Assembly (NCBI RefSeq): GCF_900631945.1
Contig: NZ_UZWE01000029.1
Span: 186,001-250,000, forward strand
Direction of reading: 5' to 3'
Length of the DNA: 64,000 nucleotides
Source of the DNA: Paracoccus haematequi
GTDB taxonomy: Bacteria > Pseudomonadota > Alphaproteobacteria > Rhodobacterales > Rhodobacteraceae
The notes beneath the pieces are model-generated. The model did not search any database. It was not told where the DNA came from and saw nothing but the letters and a program-made list of their open reading frames with translations. Made by a program: the position numbers and the translations under genes. Positions 27,920 through 36,529 of this stretch are shown here, piece after piece. Every line of letters starts with the position of its first letter. Position 1 is the first letter of the stretch.

Positions 27920-29262
27920 TGGCCCGGCACGACGCCAGCCGCACCCCCGTCTTCAACGGTCCCGCCGGGTGGGCCGCGATCCTGCCCCCGGTCGCGCCCC
28001 GCGCGCGGCTTGAAGGCCAGGCGGGCTGCGATATCGCCATCATCGGCGGCGGCTTCGCGGGCCTGTCCGCCGCCCGGCGCCTGCGCCAGATCGACCCCCG
28101 CCTGGACATTGCCATCCTGGACGCGGCGCGGATTTCCGAAGGCGGCACCGGACGCAACTCGGGCTTCATGATCGATCTGCCGCACGAACTGACTTCGGGC
28201 GATTACGCGGGCGCGGGCGACAGCCACGACCGGCAGTTGACCCGGCTGAACCGCAAGGCGATCGACTTCGCGGGCCAGGCGGTGCAGGACTATGCCATCC
28301 CACCGGGCTATTTCCAGCGGACCGGCAAGATCAACGCGGCGGCCTCGAAACCGGGGATCGAGCATAACACCCACTACGCCGCCCATCTGCGCGAGTTGAA
28401 CGAACCGCACGAGATGCTGGACGCCCAGGCCATGCGCGAGATCACCGGGTCCGGCTATTACCAGGGCGGGCTTTACACCCCCGGCACGGCGATGCTGCAA
28501 CCGGCGGGTTATGTGCAGGGGCTGGCCGCCGGGCTGGAACGCGACGGGGTGCGGATCTATGAAAACTCGCCGGTCACGCGCATCGAAAGCGGCAACGGCT
28601 GGAGCCTGACGACCGAGCGGGGCGAGATCCGCGCGCCCAAGATCATCCTTGCCAACAACGGTCACTTGGAAAGCTTCGGCTTCAAGCGCGGACGGCTGAT
28701 GCATGTGATGCTGAACGCCTGCATGACCGCCGAACTGCCGCCTGACGCGATCCGCGCGCTTGGCGGGCAGGAATGCTGGGGCGCGACGCCCGCCGATCCG
28801 ATGGGCACCACCGTGCGCCGGGTCAGTGCCGCGCAGGGCGGCCACCGCATCGTGATCCGGCAGGGCGGATACTATCGCCCCGACATGCAGACAAGCGCGG
28901 GCGACCTGGCCCGCACCGTCCGGGCGATGCGCAAGAAGTTCGACGACCGCTTCCCGATGCTGCGCGGCATCCCCTTCGAACATGCCTGGTCCGGGCACCT
29001 GTGCCTGGCGCGCAACAACGTCTCGGTCATGCGGGAACTGGAACCGGGGCTGTATGCGGCCTGCGTGCAGAACGGGCTTGGCACCGCGCGCGGCACCCTG
29101 ACCGGCATCGGCGCGGCGGAACTGGCCATGGGCCTGACCAGCGACATCACCGCCTTCTTCACGTCCGAGGCCGAACCCCTGCGCCTGCCGCCCCATCCCT
29201 TCGACACCATCGGCGCCAATGCCTATATGCGCTGGAAAGAATGGCAAGCCCGGCTAGAATGA
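27919..29262 (+). CDS. FAD-dependent amine/amino-acid oxidoreductase (DAO family)
   Basis: A 447-residue D-amino-acid-oxidase/PuuB-type flavoenzyme. The N-terminal dinucleotide motif IIGGGFAGLSAARRL (about residues 35-49) is followed by a glycine-rich GGTGRNSGFM. The C-terminal region with GLGTARGTLTG resembles the FAD-binding end of gamma-glutamylputrescine and sarcosine-type oxidases. It likely oxidises a C-N bond to an imine/aldehyde for the upstream dehydrogenase. A second member of the family is encoded at 55209. The LysR gene begins immediately downstream. Confidence 0.88.
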   Translation: MARHDASRTPVFNGPAGWAAILPPVAPRARLEGQAGCDIAIIGGGFAGLSAARRLRQIDPRLDIAILDAARISEGGTGRNSGFMIDLPHELTSGDYAGAGDSHDRQLTRLNRKAIDFAGQAVQDYAIPPGYFQRTGKINAAASKPGIEHNTHYAAHLRELNEPHEMLDAQAMREITGSGYYQGGLYTPGTAMLQPAGYVQGLAAGLERDGVRIYENSPVTRIESGNGWSLTTERGEIRAPKIILANNGHLESFGFKRGRLMHVMLNACMTAELPPDAIRALGGQECWGATPADPMGTTVRRVSAAQGGHRIVIRQGGYYRPDMQTSAGDLARTVRAMRKKFDDRFPMLRGIPFEHAWSGHLCLARNNVSVMRELEPGLYAACVQNGLGTARGTLTGIGAAELAMGLTSDITAFFTSEAEPLRLPPHPFDTIGANAYMRWKEWQARLE

Positions 29263-29291
29263 TCCCCCAGCCACAGGGGGAATCCGCCGCC

Positions 29292-30227
29292 ATGCCGCCG
29301 ATCAAGCGCCGCTATCTGCCCTCGCTTGGATCCTTCGCGACGTTCGAGGTGGCGGCCAAGCATCTGAGCTTTACCCTGGCGGCGCGCGAACTGAACGTGA
29401 CGCAGGGCGCGATCAGCCAGCAGATCCGGCTGCTGGAACGGGCGCTTGGCGTCGATCTGTTCCTGCGCAAGCACAACACCCTGGAACTGACGCCCGAAGG
29501 GATCAGCCTGGCCGCCGCCGTCAGCGAGGGGTTGGACCGCATCAGCGCGGGCGTGTCGGTCATCGCGGGCGACGACGGGCCGGAAACCGTCACCATTTCC
29601 GCCACCGACGCCATGGCCAGCTTCTGGCTGAAGCCGCTGATCGACAGCTTCCGCAGGGTCTACCCCGAGATCGGCTTCGTGGTGCTGGCATCCGACGCCG
29701 ACGACACCCTGCGCAATTATTCCGAGGTGGATCTGTCGATCCTCTGCGGCAACGAACGCTGCGAGGTGGGCGAGGAGCTGCATTTCCTGTTCCCCGAGGT
29801 GGCCCAGCCCGTCTGCACCCCCGCCTTCCTGGCGGCGCACGGCCCCTTTGACGACGCGGACAGCCTGAACCGGGTGAACCTGCTGCACCTGCACGACCGC
29901 CACTGGGCGGCGGACGCCATCGGCTGGCAGCCGCTGGGCTGGAAGGAATGGTTCCAGGCCCAGGGCGCGGCCTGGGCCAAGGCGCCATCCAGCCTGTCCA
30001 CGAACAAGGTCAACCTGCTGATGGCCGCGACGCTTGCGGGCGAAGGCGTGATGCTGGGCTGGCAGCACATGATCCGCGCGCCTGTCGCGGAAGGCCGGCT
30101 GGTGCTGGCCCATCCCGGCCAGCTGACCATCGGGCGCGGAAATTTCCTCAACTGCCGCCAGAAATCCCTGCGCCGTCCGGGGGTCGCGGCTTTCGTGGAT
30201 CACATGCTGGCGTCGCTGAAGGCCTGA
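29292..30227 (+). CDS. LysR-family regulator of the DapA/ALDH/oxidase locus
   Basis: A 311-residue LysR-type regulator of the GcvA-like class. Its HTH region (residues about 10-65) contains SFTLAARELNVTQGAISQQIRLLE-like helices, followed by an effector-binding domain. The ATG at 29292 fits the usual LysR N-terminus; an ATG at 29259 that overlaps the oxidase stop is possible and would add 11 residues. It is cotranscribed with the catabolic genes. It is flanked at distance by the two copies of the 34-nt element (25399 and 30245), which are its most likely targets. Confidence 0.88.
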   Translation: MPPIKRRYLPSLGSFATFEVAAKHLSFTLAARELNVTQGAISQQIRLLERALGVDLFLRKHNTLELTPEGISLAAAVSEGLDRISAGVSVIAGDDGPETVTISATDAMASFWLKPLIDSFRRVYPEIGFVVLASDADDTLRNYSEVDLSILCGNERCEVGEELHFLFPEVAQPVCTPAFLAAHGPFDDADSLNRVNLLHLHDRHWAADAIGWQPLGWKEWFQAQGAAWAKAPSSLSTNKVNLLMAATLAGEGVMLGWQHMIRAPVAEGRLVLAHPGQLTIGRGNFLNCRQKSLRRPGVAAFVDHMLASLKA

Positions 30228-30244
30228 CGGAAGACGCCTAGAAA

Positions 30245-30278
30245 TTCTAATGCGCGACCGCAGGATATTCTCGTTTGC
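30245..30278 (+). promoter_or_regulatory. conserved 34-nt element, copy B (upstream of ABC importer)
   Basis: This is the counterpart of 25399-25432, 28 of 34 identical, with the same spacing of its two conserved halves (TTCTAATGCG and ATATTNTCGTTTGC). It starts 18 bp after the LysR stop and ends 154 nt before the binding-protein start. The placement before two transcription units of one locus argues for a common regulator or promoter. Confidence 0.6.
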
Positions 30279-30432
30279 CGCAGCGGCAACCGATGGGGGA
30301 TAACCTGCCGGACGGGACTGGGAGGTCGGTTCCGGTCATCACAACACGCCAACGGGGCCGTCGCGACCCAGGCCGCCGCATCCGCGGCGCCGGATGGTCA
30401 CGGCCGACGATTGGCCCGACAGAGAGGATACC

Positions 30433-31284
30433 ATGCGCAGGATTTTCAACGCGATGCTGGCAGGCGCCCTGGCGCTTGGGCTGGCAGCCCCGGCGATGGC
30501 CCAGGACAAGGTCATCAGGATGGGAACCATGTCCTGGGAGGACCTGACGCCCATCACCGGCATCACCAAGAAGGTGCTGGAGGACAAGGGCTATACCGTC
30601 GAGGTCACGCCGTTTTCCGAATGGGGCATCGCCTATGCCGCGCTTGCCAAGGGCGATGTGCAGATCCTGGCCAGCCAGACCGATTACGTCGCCCAGGATT
30701 ACTGGGACCGCAACAAGCGCCGTCTGGAAAAGATCTCTCCGGTGTCGCACGGGCTGTTCGACGGGATCGCGGTCCCGGCCTATGTCGACATCGACTCGCT
30801 TGACCAGCTGAACGACAGGGCCGATGCGTTCGGCGGCAAGATCATCGGCATCGAGCCGGGCGCCGGCATCATGCGCGAAACCGGCGACGCCATCGACGCC
30901 TACGGGCTGAAGCTGCAACTGGTCGAGGGCTCGACCGCCGCCATGACAGCGGCGCTGAAGTCGGCCGTGGACCGCAACGAGCCGATCGCCGTCACCCTGT
31001 GGGAACCGTCCTGGATGGCGCAGAAGTTCGACATCAAGTTCCTGAAGGATCCCAAGGGCGCCTTCCCGCCGCCGCAAAGCTATTACTGGATCGGCCAGAA
31101 GGGCTTTTCCGAGGAGAACCCCGAGGCGCGCGAAGCCATCGCCAGCGTCTTCGTGCCCAAGGAGGAGATCACCGCGATCAACGGCGCGGTGAACGACGGC
31201 AAGACCATGGACGAGGCCATCGCCGACTGGATCGCCGCCCACGGCGACCTGATCGGCCGCTGGAGCAACATCAAGTCCTACTGA
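30433..31284 (+). CDS. glycine betaine/quaternary-amine-type ABC binding protein (OpuAC/ProX family)
   Basis: A 283-residue periplasmic receptor with a clear Sec signal (cleavage near AMAQ, residue 24). The OpuAC-type fold includes MSWEDLTP near the mature N-terminus and LWEPSWMAQKF in the second lobe; the Trp/Tyr residues (W in MSWE, W in LWEPSW, YYW) could form an aromatic cage for a quaternary or N-methylated amine. RBS agaggat precedes the ATG at 30433. ATPase and two permeases follow. The ligand could be glycine betaine, a proline betaine or a related compound; context favours a catabolised rather than an osmoprotective solute. Confidence 0.88.
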   Translation: MRRIFNAMLAGALALGLAAPAMAQDKVIRMGTMSWEDLTPITGITKKVLEDKGYTVEVTPFSEWGIAYAALAKGDVQILASQTDYVAQDYWDRNKRRLEKISPVSHGLFDGIAVPAYVDIDSLDQLNDRADAFGGKIIGIEPGAGIMRETGDAIDAYGLKLQLVEGSTAAMTAALKSAVDRNEPIAVTLWEPSWMAQKFDIKFLKDPKGAFPPPQSYYWIGQKGFSEENPEAREAIASVFVPKEEITAINGAVNDGKTMDEAIADWIAAHGDLIGRWSNIKSY

Positions 31285-31296
31285 TCCCGCCAGGCC

Positions 31297-31324
31297 GGGC
31301 GGCCCCCTTTGCCGGGCGCCGCCC
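31297..31324 (+). terminator. hairpin between binding-protein and ATPase genes
   Basis: GGGCGGC (31297-31303) and GCCGCCC (31318-31324) form a 7-bp stem with a 14-nt loop, 12 bp after the binding-protein stop. There is no T-run, so it is more likely an RNA-stabilising or attenuating hairpin that lets the receptor be made in excess over the ATPase and permeases. Confidence 0.4.
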
Positions 31325-31352
31325 CAACAGCACGATAATCGACAGGGTAGAC

Positions 31353-32426
31353 ATGGAAAGCACAGAGGTTCTGATCGACTGCCAGTCGGTCTGGAAGGTC
31401 TTCGGCGACCGCTCGCGCGAGGCGATCCGCTCGATCGCCGAACGCGGACTGACCAAGCGCGAGATCCTGCAGCAATACAACTGCGTGGTCGGCGTGTCCG
31501 ATGCCACGCTTCAGGTGCGGCGGGGCGAGATCTTCTGCATCATGGGCCTGTCGGGGTCCGGCAAGTCCACCCTGATCCGGTTGCTGAACCGTCTGATCGA
31601 ACCCAGCCTGGGCACCGTCACCGTCAAGGGCCGCGACCTGTCCCGCCTGGACGCCGCCGCCCTGCGCGAGACCCGCGCCCGCCATATCGGCATGGTGTTC
31701 CAGTCGGTCGCCCTGCTGCCGCAGCGCACGGTTCTGGAAAACGCCGCCTTCGGGCTGGAGGTGCAAGGCGTGCCCCGCGACGACCGCAACCGCGCCGCCG
31801 AGGCCGCGCTGGCCAAGGTCGGGCTGTCGGACTGGAAGACCCGCTATCCGCGCGAACTGTCGGGCGGGATGCAGCAGCGCGTCGGCCTGGCCCGCGCCCT
31901 GACCGCCGACCCCGAGATCATCCTGATGGACGAGCCCTTCAGCGCCCTGGACCCGCTGATCCGGCGGCAGTTGCAGGACGAGTTCCGGCAACTGACCAAG
32001 GATCTGGGCAAGTCCGCCGTCTTCATCACCCATGACCTGGACGAGGCGATCCGCATCGGCGACCGCATCGCCATCATGAAGGACGGCGTGATCATCCAGG
32101 AAGGCACCGCCGAGCAGATCGTGATGAATCCCGCCGACCAGTATGTCGCCGATTTCGTGGCGGGCATTTCCCGCCTGCACCTGGTCAAGGCGCATTCGGT
32201 GATGATGCCGGTCGACCAATGGCGCTTCCAGGCGCCGGGCCTGTCGCTGGACGGCCTGCCGCGCTGCTCGCCCGAGGCCGACATCGACGAACTGATCGGC
32301 ACGATCACCGGATCGGGCAGCGACGCCATCGCCATCGCCGACGCCACCGGCATCGTCGGCGTCGTCACCACGCGCAACCTGCTGCTGGGGGTGCGGGGCG
32401 AGCCCGACGCCCGCGCGGCGGCATAG
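31353..32426 (+). CDS. glycine-betaine-type ABC ATPase (ProV/OpuAA family) with C-terminal CBS-like part
   Basis: A 357-residue importer ATPase. The N-terminus has the ProV-type SVWKVFGDRSREAI segment. Walker A GLSGSGKST, signature LSGGMQQRVGLARAL, Walker B IILMDEP with FSALD, and FITHDLDEA are all intact. The C-terminal ~80 residues look like a single CBS-type module (DAIAIADATGIVGVVTTRNLL), shorter than the paired CBS domains of osmosensing OpuA, so ionic-strength gating may be absent. ATG at 31353. The first permease gene starts 8 bp later. Confidence 0.9.
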   Translation: MESTEVLIDCQSVWKVFGDRSREAIRSIAERGLTKREILQQYNCVVGVSDATLQVRRGEIFCIMGLSGSGKSTLIRLLNRLIEPSLGTVTVKGRDLSRLDAAALRETRARHIGMVFQSVALLPQRTVLENAAFGLEVQGVPRDDRNRAAEAALAKVGLSDWKTRYPRELSGGMQQRVGLARALTADPEIILMDEPFSALDPLIRRQLQDEFRQLTKDLGKSAVFITHDLDEAIRIGDRIAIMKDGVIIQEGTAEQIVMNPADQYVADFVAGISRLHLVKAHSVMMPVDQWRFQAPGLSLDGLPRCSPEADIDELIGTITGSGSDAIAIADATGIVGVVTTRNLLLGVRGEPDARAAA

Positions 32427-32434
32427 GGGGCGCC

Positions 32435-33262
32435 ATGGAAAGCTTTGTCTCCACCTTCGACACCGTGGTCGATGACGCGCTGTTCTGGCTGACCGATCAC
32501 GCCGCCTTTGTCTTCGACGGCATCCGCGCCGTGCTGGAGGGGCTGTACGACGCCGTGCTGTGGCTGCTGATGCTGCCGCCCTTCTGGGCCGTCGCCATCG
32601 TCGCGGGGCTGATCGGCTGGCGCGCGCTGTCCCTGGGCTTCGGGATCGGCGGCGCGGTGGCGCTGCTGGCCTGCGCCGCGATGGGCCTGTGGGCGGAAAC
32701 CATGCAGACCCTGGCCCTGGTGGTCGCGGCCAGCGTCATCGCCCTGGCGATCAGCGTGCCCCTGGGGGTGCTGGCCGGGCTGATGCCCCGCCTGGACCGC
32801 GCGCTGACCCCGGCGCTTGACCTGATCCAGACGCTGCCGCCCTATATCTACCTGCTGCCCGCCATCGCGCTGATGGGCTTTGGCCCCGCCACCGCCCTGG
32901 TGGCGACGGTGATCGTCGCCATGCCGCCCGCGATCCGGCTGACCAGTCTGGGCATCCGCCAGACCCCGCATGAATTCATCGAACTGGGCCATGCGACGGG
33001 CGCCAGCAGCAGCCAGATGTTCTGGAAGATCCGGCTGCCCTTCGCCGTCCCCTCGATCATGGCGGGCATCAACCAGAGCCTGATGATGGCCTTCGGCATG
33101 GTGGTCATCGCGGGCATTGTGGGATCGGGCGGCCTGGGCGAGACGATCTATGGCGCGATCCGCACGCTGGACATCGCGACATCCATCAACGCCTCGATCG
33201 CCATCGTGGTGCTGACCATGCTTCTGGACCGCCTGACCCAGGCCGCAGCAAGGAGATCGTGA
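32435..33262 (+). CDS. glycine-betaine-type ABC permease 1 (ProW family)
   Basis: A 275-residue inner-membrane permease. Hydrophobic helices start near residue 40 and the family segment SVPLGVLAGLMPRL is in the middle. The ATPase-contact loop near residues 175-195 (EFIELGHATGASSSQMFWKIRLP) corresponds to the EAA motif. It shares a GTGATG junction with the second permease. The two permeases have the same length (275 residues) and similar sequence, pointing to a tandem duplication that gives a heterodimeric channel instead of the usual ProW homodimer. Confidence 0.88.
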   Translation: MESFVSTFDTVVDDALFWLTDHAAFVFDGIRAVLEGLYDAVLWLLMLPPFWAVAIVAGLIGWRALSLGFGIGGAVALLACAAMGLWAETMQTLALVVAASVIALAISVPLGVLAGLMPRLDRALTPALDLIQTLPPYIYLLPAIALMGFGPATALVATVIVAMPPAIRLTSLGIRQTPHEFIELGHATGASSSQMFWKIRLPFAVPSIMAGINQSLMMAFGMVVIAGIVGSGGLGETIYGAIRTLDIATSINASIAIVVLTMLLDRLTQAAARRS

Positions 33263-34089
33263 TGGACTTCAATCCCGGCGCCGTCCTGGCCCCCGTGATC
33301 GACTGGCTGAACGCCAATTTCCACGGCTTCTTCGCCCTTGTGACCCGCCTGATCGAGGCCATCCTGGGCGGCTTGGAGGCCGCCCTGCTGGTCCTGCCCG
33401 CCGGTGCCGTCATTGCCATCGTCGTGATCGCGGCCTTCTTCGCGACCGGCCTGCGGGTGGCGGCCCTGGCCTTCTGCTGCCTGGGCTTCTGCTGGCTGGC
33501 GGGGCTTTGGCAGGCCTCGATGCAGACCATCGCCCTGGTGGTGGTGGCGGTTGCCATCGCCGTTGCCATCGCCTTTCCGCTGGGCATCCTGGCGGCCCGC
33601 CGCGCATCCGTGGAACGGGCGCTGCGCCCGGTTCTGGACGTGATGCAGACCGTGCCGCCCTGGGTCTATCTGATCCCGGCGGTGATGATCTTCAGCCTGG
33701 GCCGGGTGCCCGCGATCATCGCCACCATCGTCTATGGCATCCCGCCGATGCTGCGGCTGACCACGCTGGCCTTCCGGGGCGTTCCGACCGACCTGAAGGA
33801 ACTGGGCCAGGCCATCGGCGCGAAACCGTCGACCATCCTGTGGAAGATCGAGCTTCCGGCCGCCAAGCCCACGCTGTTGGTCGGGTTGAACCAGTGCATC
33901 CTGCTGTCCCTGGCCATGGTCGTGCTGGCCGGCCTGGTGGGCGCGGGCGGCCTTGGGGCCGAGGTGACACGGGGCCTGACGCGGATGGAAATGGGCCTCG
34001 GCCTGCGCGCGGGCCTTGCCATCGTCGCCGTGGCGGTGCTGGTGGACCGGCTGACGCGGGGCGCGTTGGACCGAAGGAAGGCGATCTGA
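33262..34089 (+). CDS. glycine-betaine-type ABC permease 2 (ProW family)
   Basis: A second 275-residue ProW-type permease, paralogous to the one immediately upstream: it has matching positions for the TIALVVVAVAIAVAIAFPLG helix and for the coupling loop DLKELGQAIGAKPSTILWKIELP. The ATG at 33262 with RBS aggag at 33251-33255 is preferred over the GTG at 33259. It completes the importer. The stop is followed at once by the remains of a GntR regulator on the other strand, so the natural end of this operon may have been disturbed. Confidence 0.88.
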   Translation: MDFNPGAVLAPVIDWLNANFHGFFALVTRLIEAILGGLEAALLVLPAGAVIAIVVIAAFFATGLRVAALAFCCLGFCWLAGLWQASMQTIALVVVAVAIAVAIAFPLGILAARRASVERALRPVLDVMQTVPPWVYLIPAVMIFSLGRVPAIIATIVYGIPPMLRLTTLAFRGVPTDLKELGQAIGAKPSTILWKIELPAAKPTLLVGLNQCILLSLAMVVLAGLVGAGGLGAEVTRGLTRMEMGLGLRAGLAIVAVAVLVDRLTRGALDRRKAI

Positions 34090-34520
34090 CCCATGCGGCA
34101 CCGTTCTTCTGCATCGACAGCCACGCCTGCGGCAACCCGGTCCGGGTCGTCGATCGGTCCAGATGCGCGCCCATCGCCGCCACCGCGCCATCGGCGTCGC
34201 GGGCGGCGATCAGGTCCACGATCTGATCATGGTCCTGAAGCGTGATCTTTTCCTTGCCCGACCAGTGCAGCAGCACCCCGTGATACTGGAACAGCCACCG
34301 CAGCATGGCCTTGGCTGGTCGCCGTCAGGATCGGATTCCCGGAAATCTGCGCAATGCGGAGCGCTGTTCGCCGACGAGTTCGCGAAGATCGCGCACGTCC
34401 TGCGCCGTGGCGTTTTCGGCAGCGACCCGCACCAGCCCGCATTCGAACATCCGCCGCGCCTGCTTCAGATGCTCAAGCTGTTCGGGTTCCGAGGACAGCA
34501 GCATCCGCGCCATGTCGTCC
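34090..34520 (-). pseudogene. remnant of a GntR/FCD-family regulator
   Basis: Reading the minus strand, three frames carry successive pieces of one FCD ligand-binding domain. The first is MARMLLSSEPEQLEHLKQA with MFECGLVRVAAENAT (about 34400-34520). The second is ISGNPILTAT (about 34315-34345). The third is LRWLFQYHGVLLHW followed by HDQIVDLIAARDADGAV (about 34160-34305). No single frame spans them, part of the domain between pieces one and two is missing, and the N-terminal HTH is absent. So at least one deletion and one frameshift occurred. It marks a junction between the betaine-type importer locus and the less GC-rich block to the right. Confidence 0.7.
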
Positions 34521-34805
34521 CGTGACGAACTTGGCCTATAAGGCTTCCTTGCTTTCCCAAGAAAGGATCGCACCCGCAAACCAGGGGATCAAACACTTAG
34601 CAGGTGTTAGCGACAGAAAGGTATCATGCGGCCCGAATAATGCGACCTCGCTATGGATTGACGCTGCAAATGATTCAAGCAGATCGATACTGCCCAGTTT
34701 GTACTCTTTTCGGAAACATTCAGAAGAAAATATTGCGCTTTTGTTGACGATCTTCTCGGCCCTATGCTGTGCGTATCGCGGCAACTTCAGACGCAAAGAA
34801 CAGCC
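34521..34805. other. AT-rich junction/intergenic region
   Basis: No gene is supported here. The base composition is clearly more AT-rich than on either side, particularly 34640-34750. An inverted repeat AACAC-N7-GTGTT lies at 34592-34608. A weak promoter candidate for the next gene is TTGTTG (34741-34746) with TATGCT (34763-34768), 16 bp apart. The stretch coincides with the start of the less GC-rich block. Confidence 0.5.
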
Positions 34806-36455
34806 ATGCAGCACGCCAGCCCCAACGCGACAGTTCACCAAGTTCTCGCGGGTTCGTTGATAAAACTGGGCGTGAGCGACCTGTTCGGACTGGTCGGCGA
34901 CGCGAATCTTTTCATGGTGAAGTCCTATATCGAGACGGGACATGGCCGCTATATCCCACTGACCCATGAAGCGAACGCCGTCCTGGCGGCGGTCGGCTAT
35001 GCGCAGGTGTCAGGCCGTATCGGTGTCGCGACCATCACGCATGGACCCGCGCTGACGAATGTGGTCACCGCCCTGGTGGAAGGTGTCCGCGCCGGCGTTC
35101 CGCTGGTGGTGCTCTGTGGCGATACCCCGCCCGGCGATCTGCAACATCTCCAGAACATCGACCAGCGAGAGGTGGTTGCTTCCACCGGAGCCGGTTTTGT
35201 CGAAATGCGCGCGCCCCATACCGCCGTGGTGGATTTAGAACGGGCCTTCCGGCTGGCCGCGCATCAGCGCCGCCCCGTGGTCTTCAACATGCGGGTGGAT
35301 CTGCAATGGCAAGTCGCCGACGCAGGCCAGCCGTCGCCCGTTCTGCCTCCTGAACTGCCCCGCGCCTCGGCAGCGTTCGAGCCGCTGGAGGAAGCGGCTG
35401 GAATGCTTGCGTCGGCGCGCCGCCCGTTGATCCTGGCCGGACGCGGCGCGATCTCGGCGGAGGCGCGGGATGCCATCCTGGCATTGGCACGGCGGATCGA
35501 GGCCCCGGTTGCGACCACGCTCAAGGCGCAGGGATTGTTCGACGGCGAGCCCTTCAACCTCGGCATCTGTGGCGGCCTCAGCCATCCGGCCGCCATCGAC
35601 GCGATCATGAAATCCGATTGCATTCTGGCATTCGGTGCCAGTCTCAGCAAGCACACGACGGAAAATGGCGCCTATTTGCAGGGCAAGCGCGTCATCCAGA
35701 TCCTGCCCGACATTCAGGAAAATTTCAGGATGGACCGCCCCGATCTGCAATTGATCGGCGACCCGGCGCTGACTGCCAATGCAATCGTCAAATTGCTGGA
35801 CATGGCCGAAATTCCCGGATCGGGGGCGACGGACGAGGATCTGCGCGCCGCGCTTGAAGCAGAGGCCCGCAACTTCGCGGTCCTTCCTGCGGCAGGGGTG
35901 ACAGCCCCCGGCACGGTCGACATGGCTTGGGCCTTGCGCAGGTTGCACCAGGCATTGCCCGAAGATCGTGTGCTTGTGGCGGATCTGGGTCGCTTCGTGA
36001 CCACGGCCTGGCGGAATCTGCCTGTGAACAACCCGCTCAACCTGGTCTATACCTGCCATTTTGGCGGGATCGGCTGCGGCTTGGGTCAACTGGTCGGCGC
36101 CGCGACAGCGGCCGACGGCCGCAAGACGGTGCTTGTCGCGGGCGACGGAGGTTTCCTGCTGTCCGGTTTGGGTGAATTGGCCACCCTGAAGCGTCAGAAT
36201 GCCAATACGGTCATCATCGTCTGCAACGACGGCAGCTATGGCGCGGAACATGTCCAACTGGCCAGCCGTGGCATGGATGTCGCCGTTTCGATGATCGATC
36301 CGCCCGATTTCGCCGCCGTTGCGGCCGCGATGGGACTTCGCGCGCAGAGGGTGTCCGATGCGGACAGCCTGGCAAGGGCCGCCGCGCTGGTCAAGGAATC
36401 GAGCGATCCCGTCCTGATCGACCTGCGCCTGGACGCCGACAAGATCGAGATGTGA
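34806..36455 (+). CDS. thiamine-diphosphate enzyme of the acetolactate synthase-like family
   Basis: A 549-residue three-domain TPP enzyme (pyrimidine, central, diphosphate domains). The activating Glu is in LTHEANAV (about residue 50). The TPP/Mg motif runs from GDGGFLLSGLGE to CNDGSYG (about residues 445-480). Such enzymes carboligate or decarboxylate 2-oxo acids (pyruvate, glyoxylate, benzoylformate and others). No regulatory small subunit follows, so it is not the anabolic AHAS. It is the first gene of a run of nine plus-strand genes with importer, racemase and amidohydrolases, suggesting it consumes an oxo-acid end product such as glyoxylate. The ATG at 34806 has only a weak RBS. Confidence 0.85.
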   Translation: MQHASPNATVHQVLAGSLIKLGVSDLFGLVGDANLFMVKSYIETGHGRYIPLTHEANAVLAAVGYAQVSGRIGVATITHGPALTNVVTALVEGVRAGVPLVVLCGDTPPGDLQHLQNIDQREVVASTGAGFVEMRAPHTAVVDLERAFRLAAHQRRPVVFNMRVDLQWQVADAGQPSPVLPPELPRASAAFEPLEEAAGMLASARRPLILAGRGAISAEARDAILALARRIEAPVATTLKAQGLFDGEPFNLGICGGLSHPAAIDAIMKSDCILAFGASLSKHTTENGAYLQGKRVIQILPDIQENFRMDRPDLQLIGDPALTANAIVKLLDMAEIPGSGATDEDLRAALEAEARNFAVLPAAGVTAPGTVDMAWALRRLHQALPEDRVLVADLGRFVTTAWRNLPVNNPLNLVYTCHFGGIGCGLGQLVGAATAADGRKTVLVAGDGGFLLSGLGELATLKRQNANTVIIVCNDGSYGAEHVQLASRGMDVAVSMIDPPDFAAVAAAMGLRAQRVSDADSLARAAALVKESSDPVLIDLRLDADKIEM

Positions 36456-36470
36456 TTCCGATCACGCTCT

Positions 36471-36486
36471 CACCCCCCTGGGGGTG
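36471..36486 (+). terminator. hairpin between TPP enzyme and binding-protein genes
   Basis: CACCCC-CCTG-GGGGTG forms a 6-bp GC stem with a tetraloop, 16 bp after the TPP-enzyme stop. No T-run follows, so termination would be inefficient; it may only protect or attenuate the transcript. Confidence 0.35.
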
Positions 36487-36529
36487 TGGAACGCCAATCA
36501 AACGAAAACACGACCAACAGGAGAAAAAG

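Noticed and set aside
34806..36455. Biosynthetic acetolactate synthase (ilvB)
   Set aside because: No small regulatory subunit gene, and the neighbours are transport and amidohydrolase genes rather than branched-chain amino acid genes.
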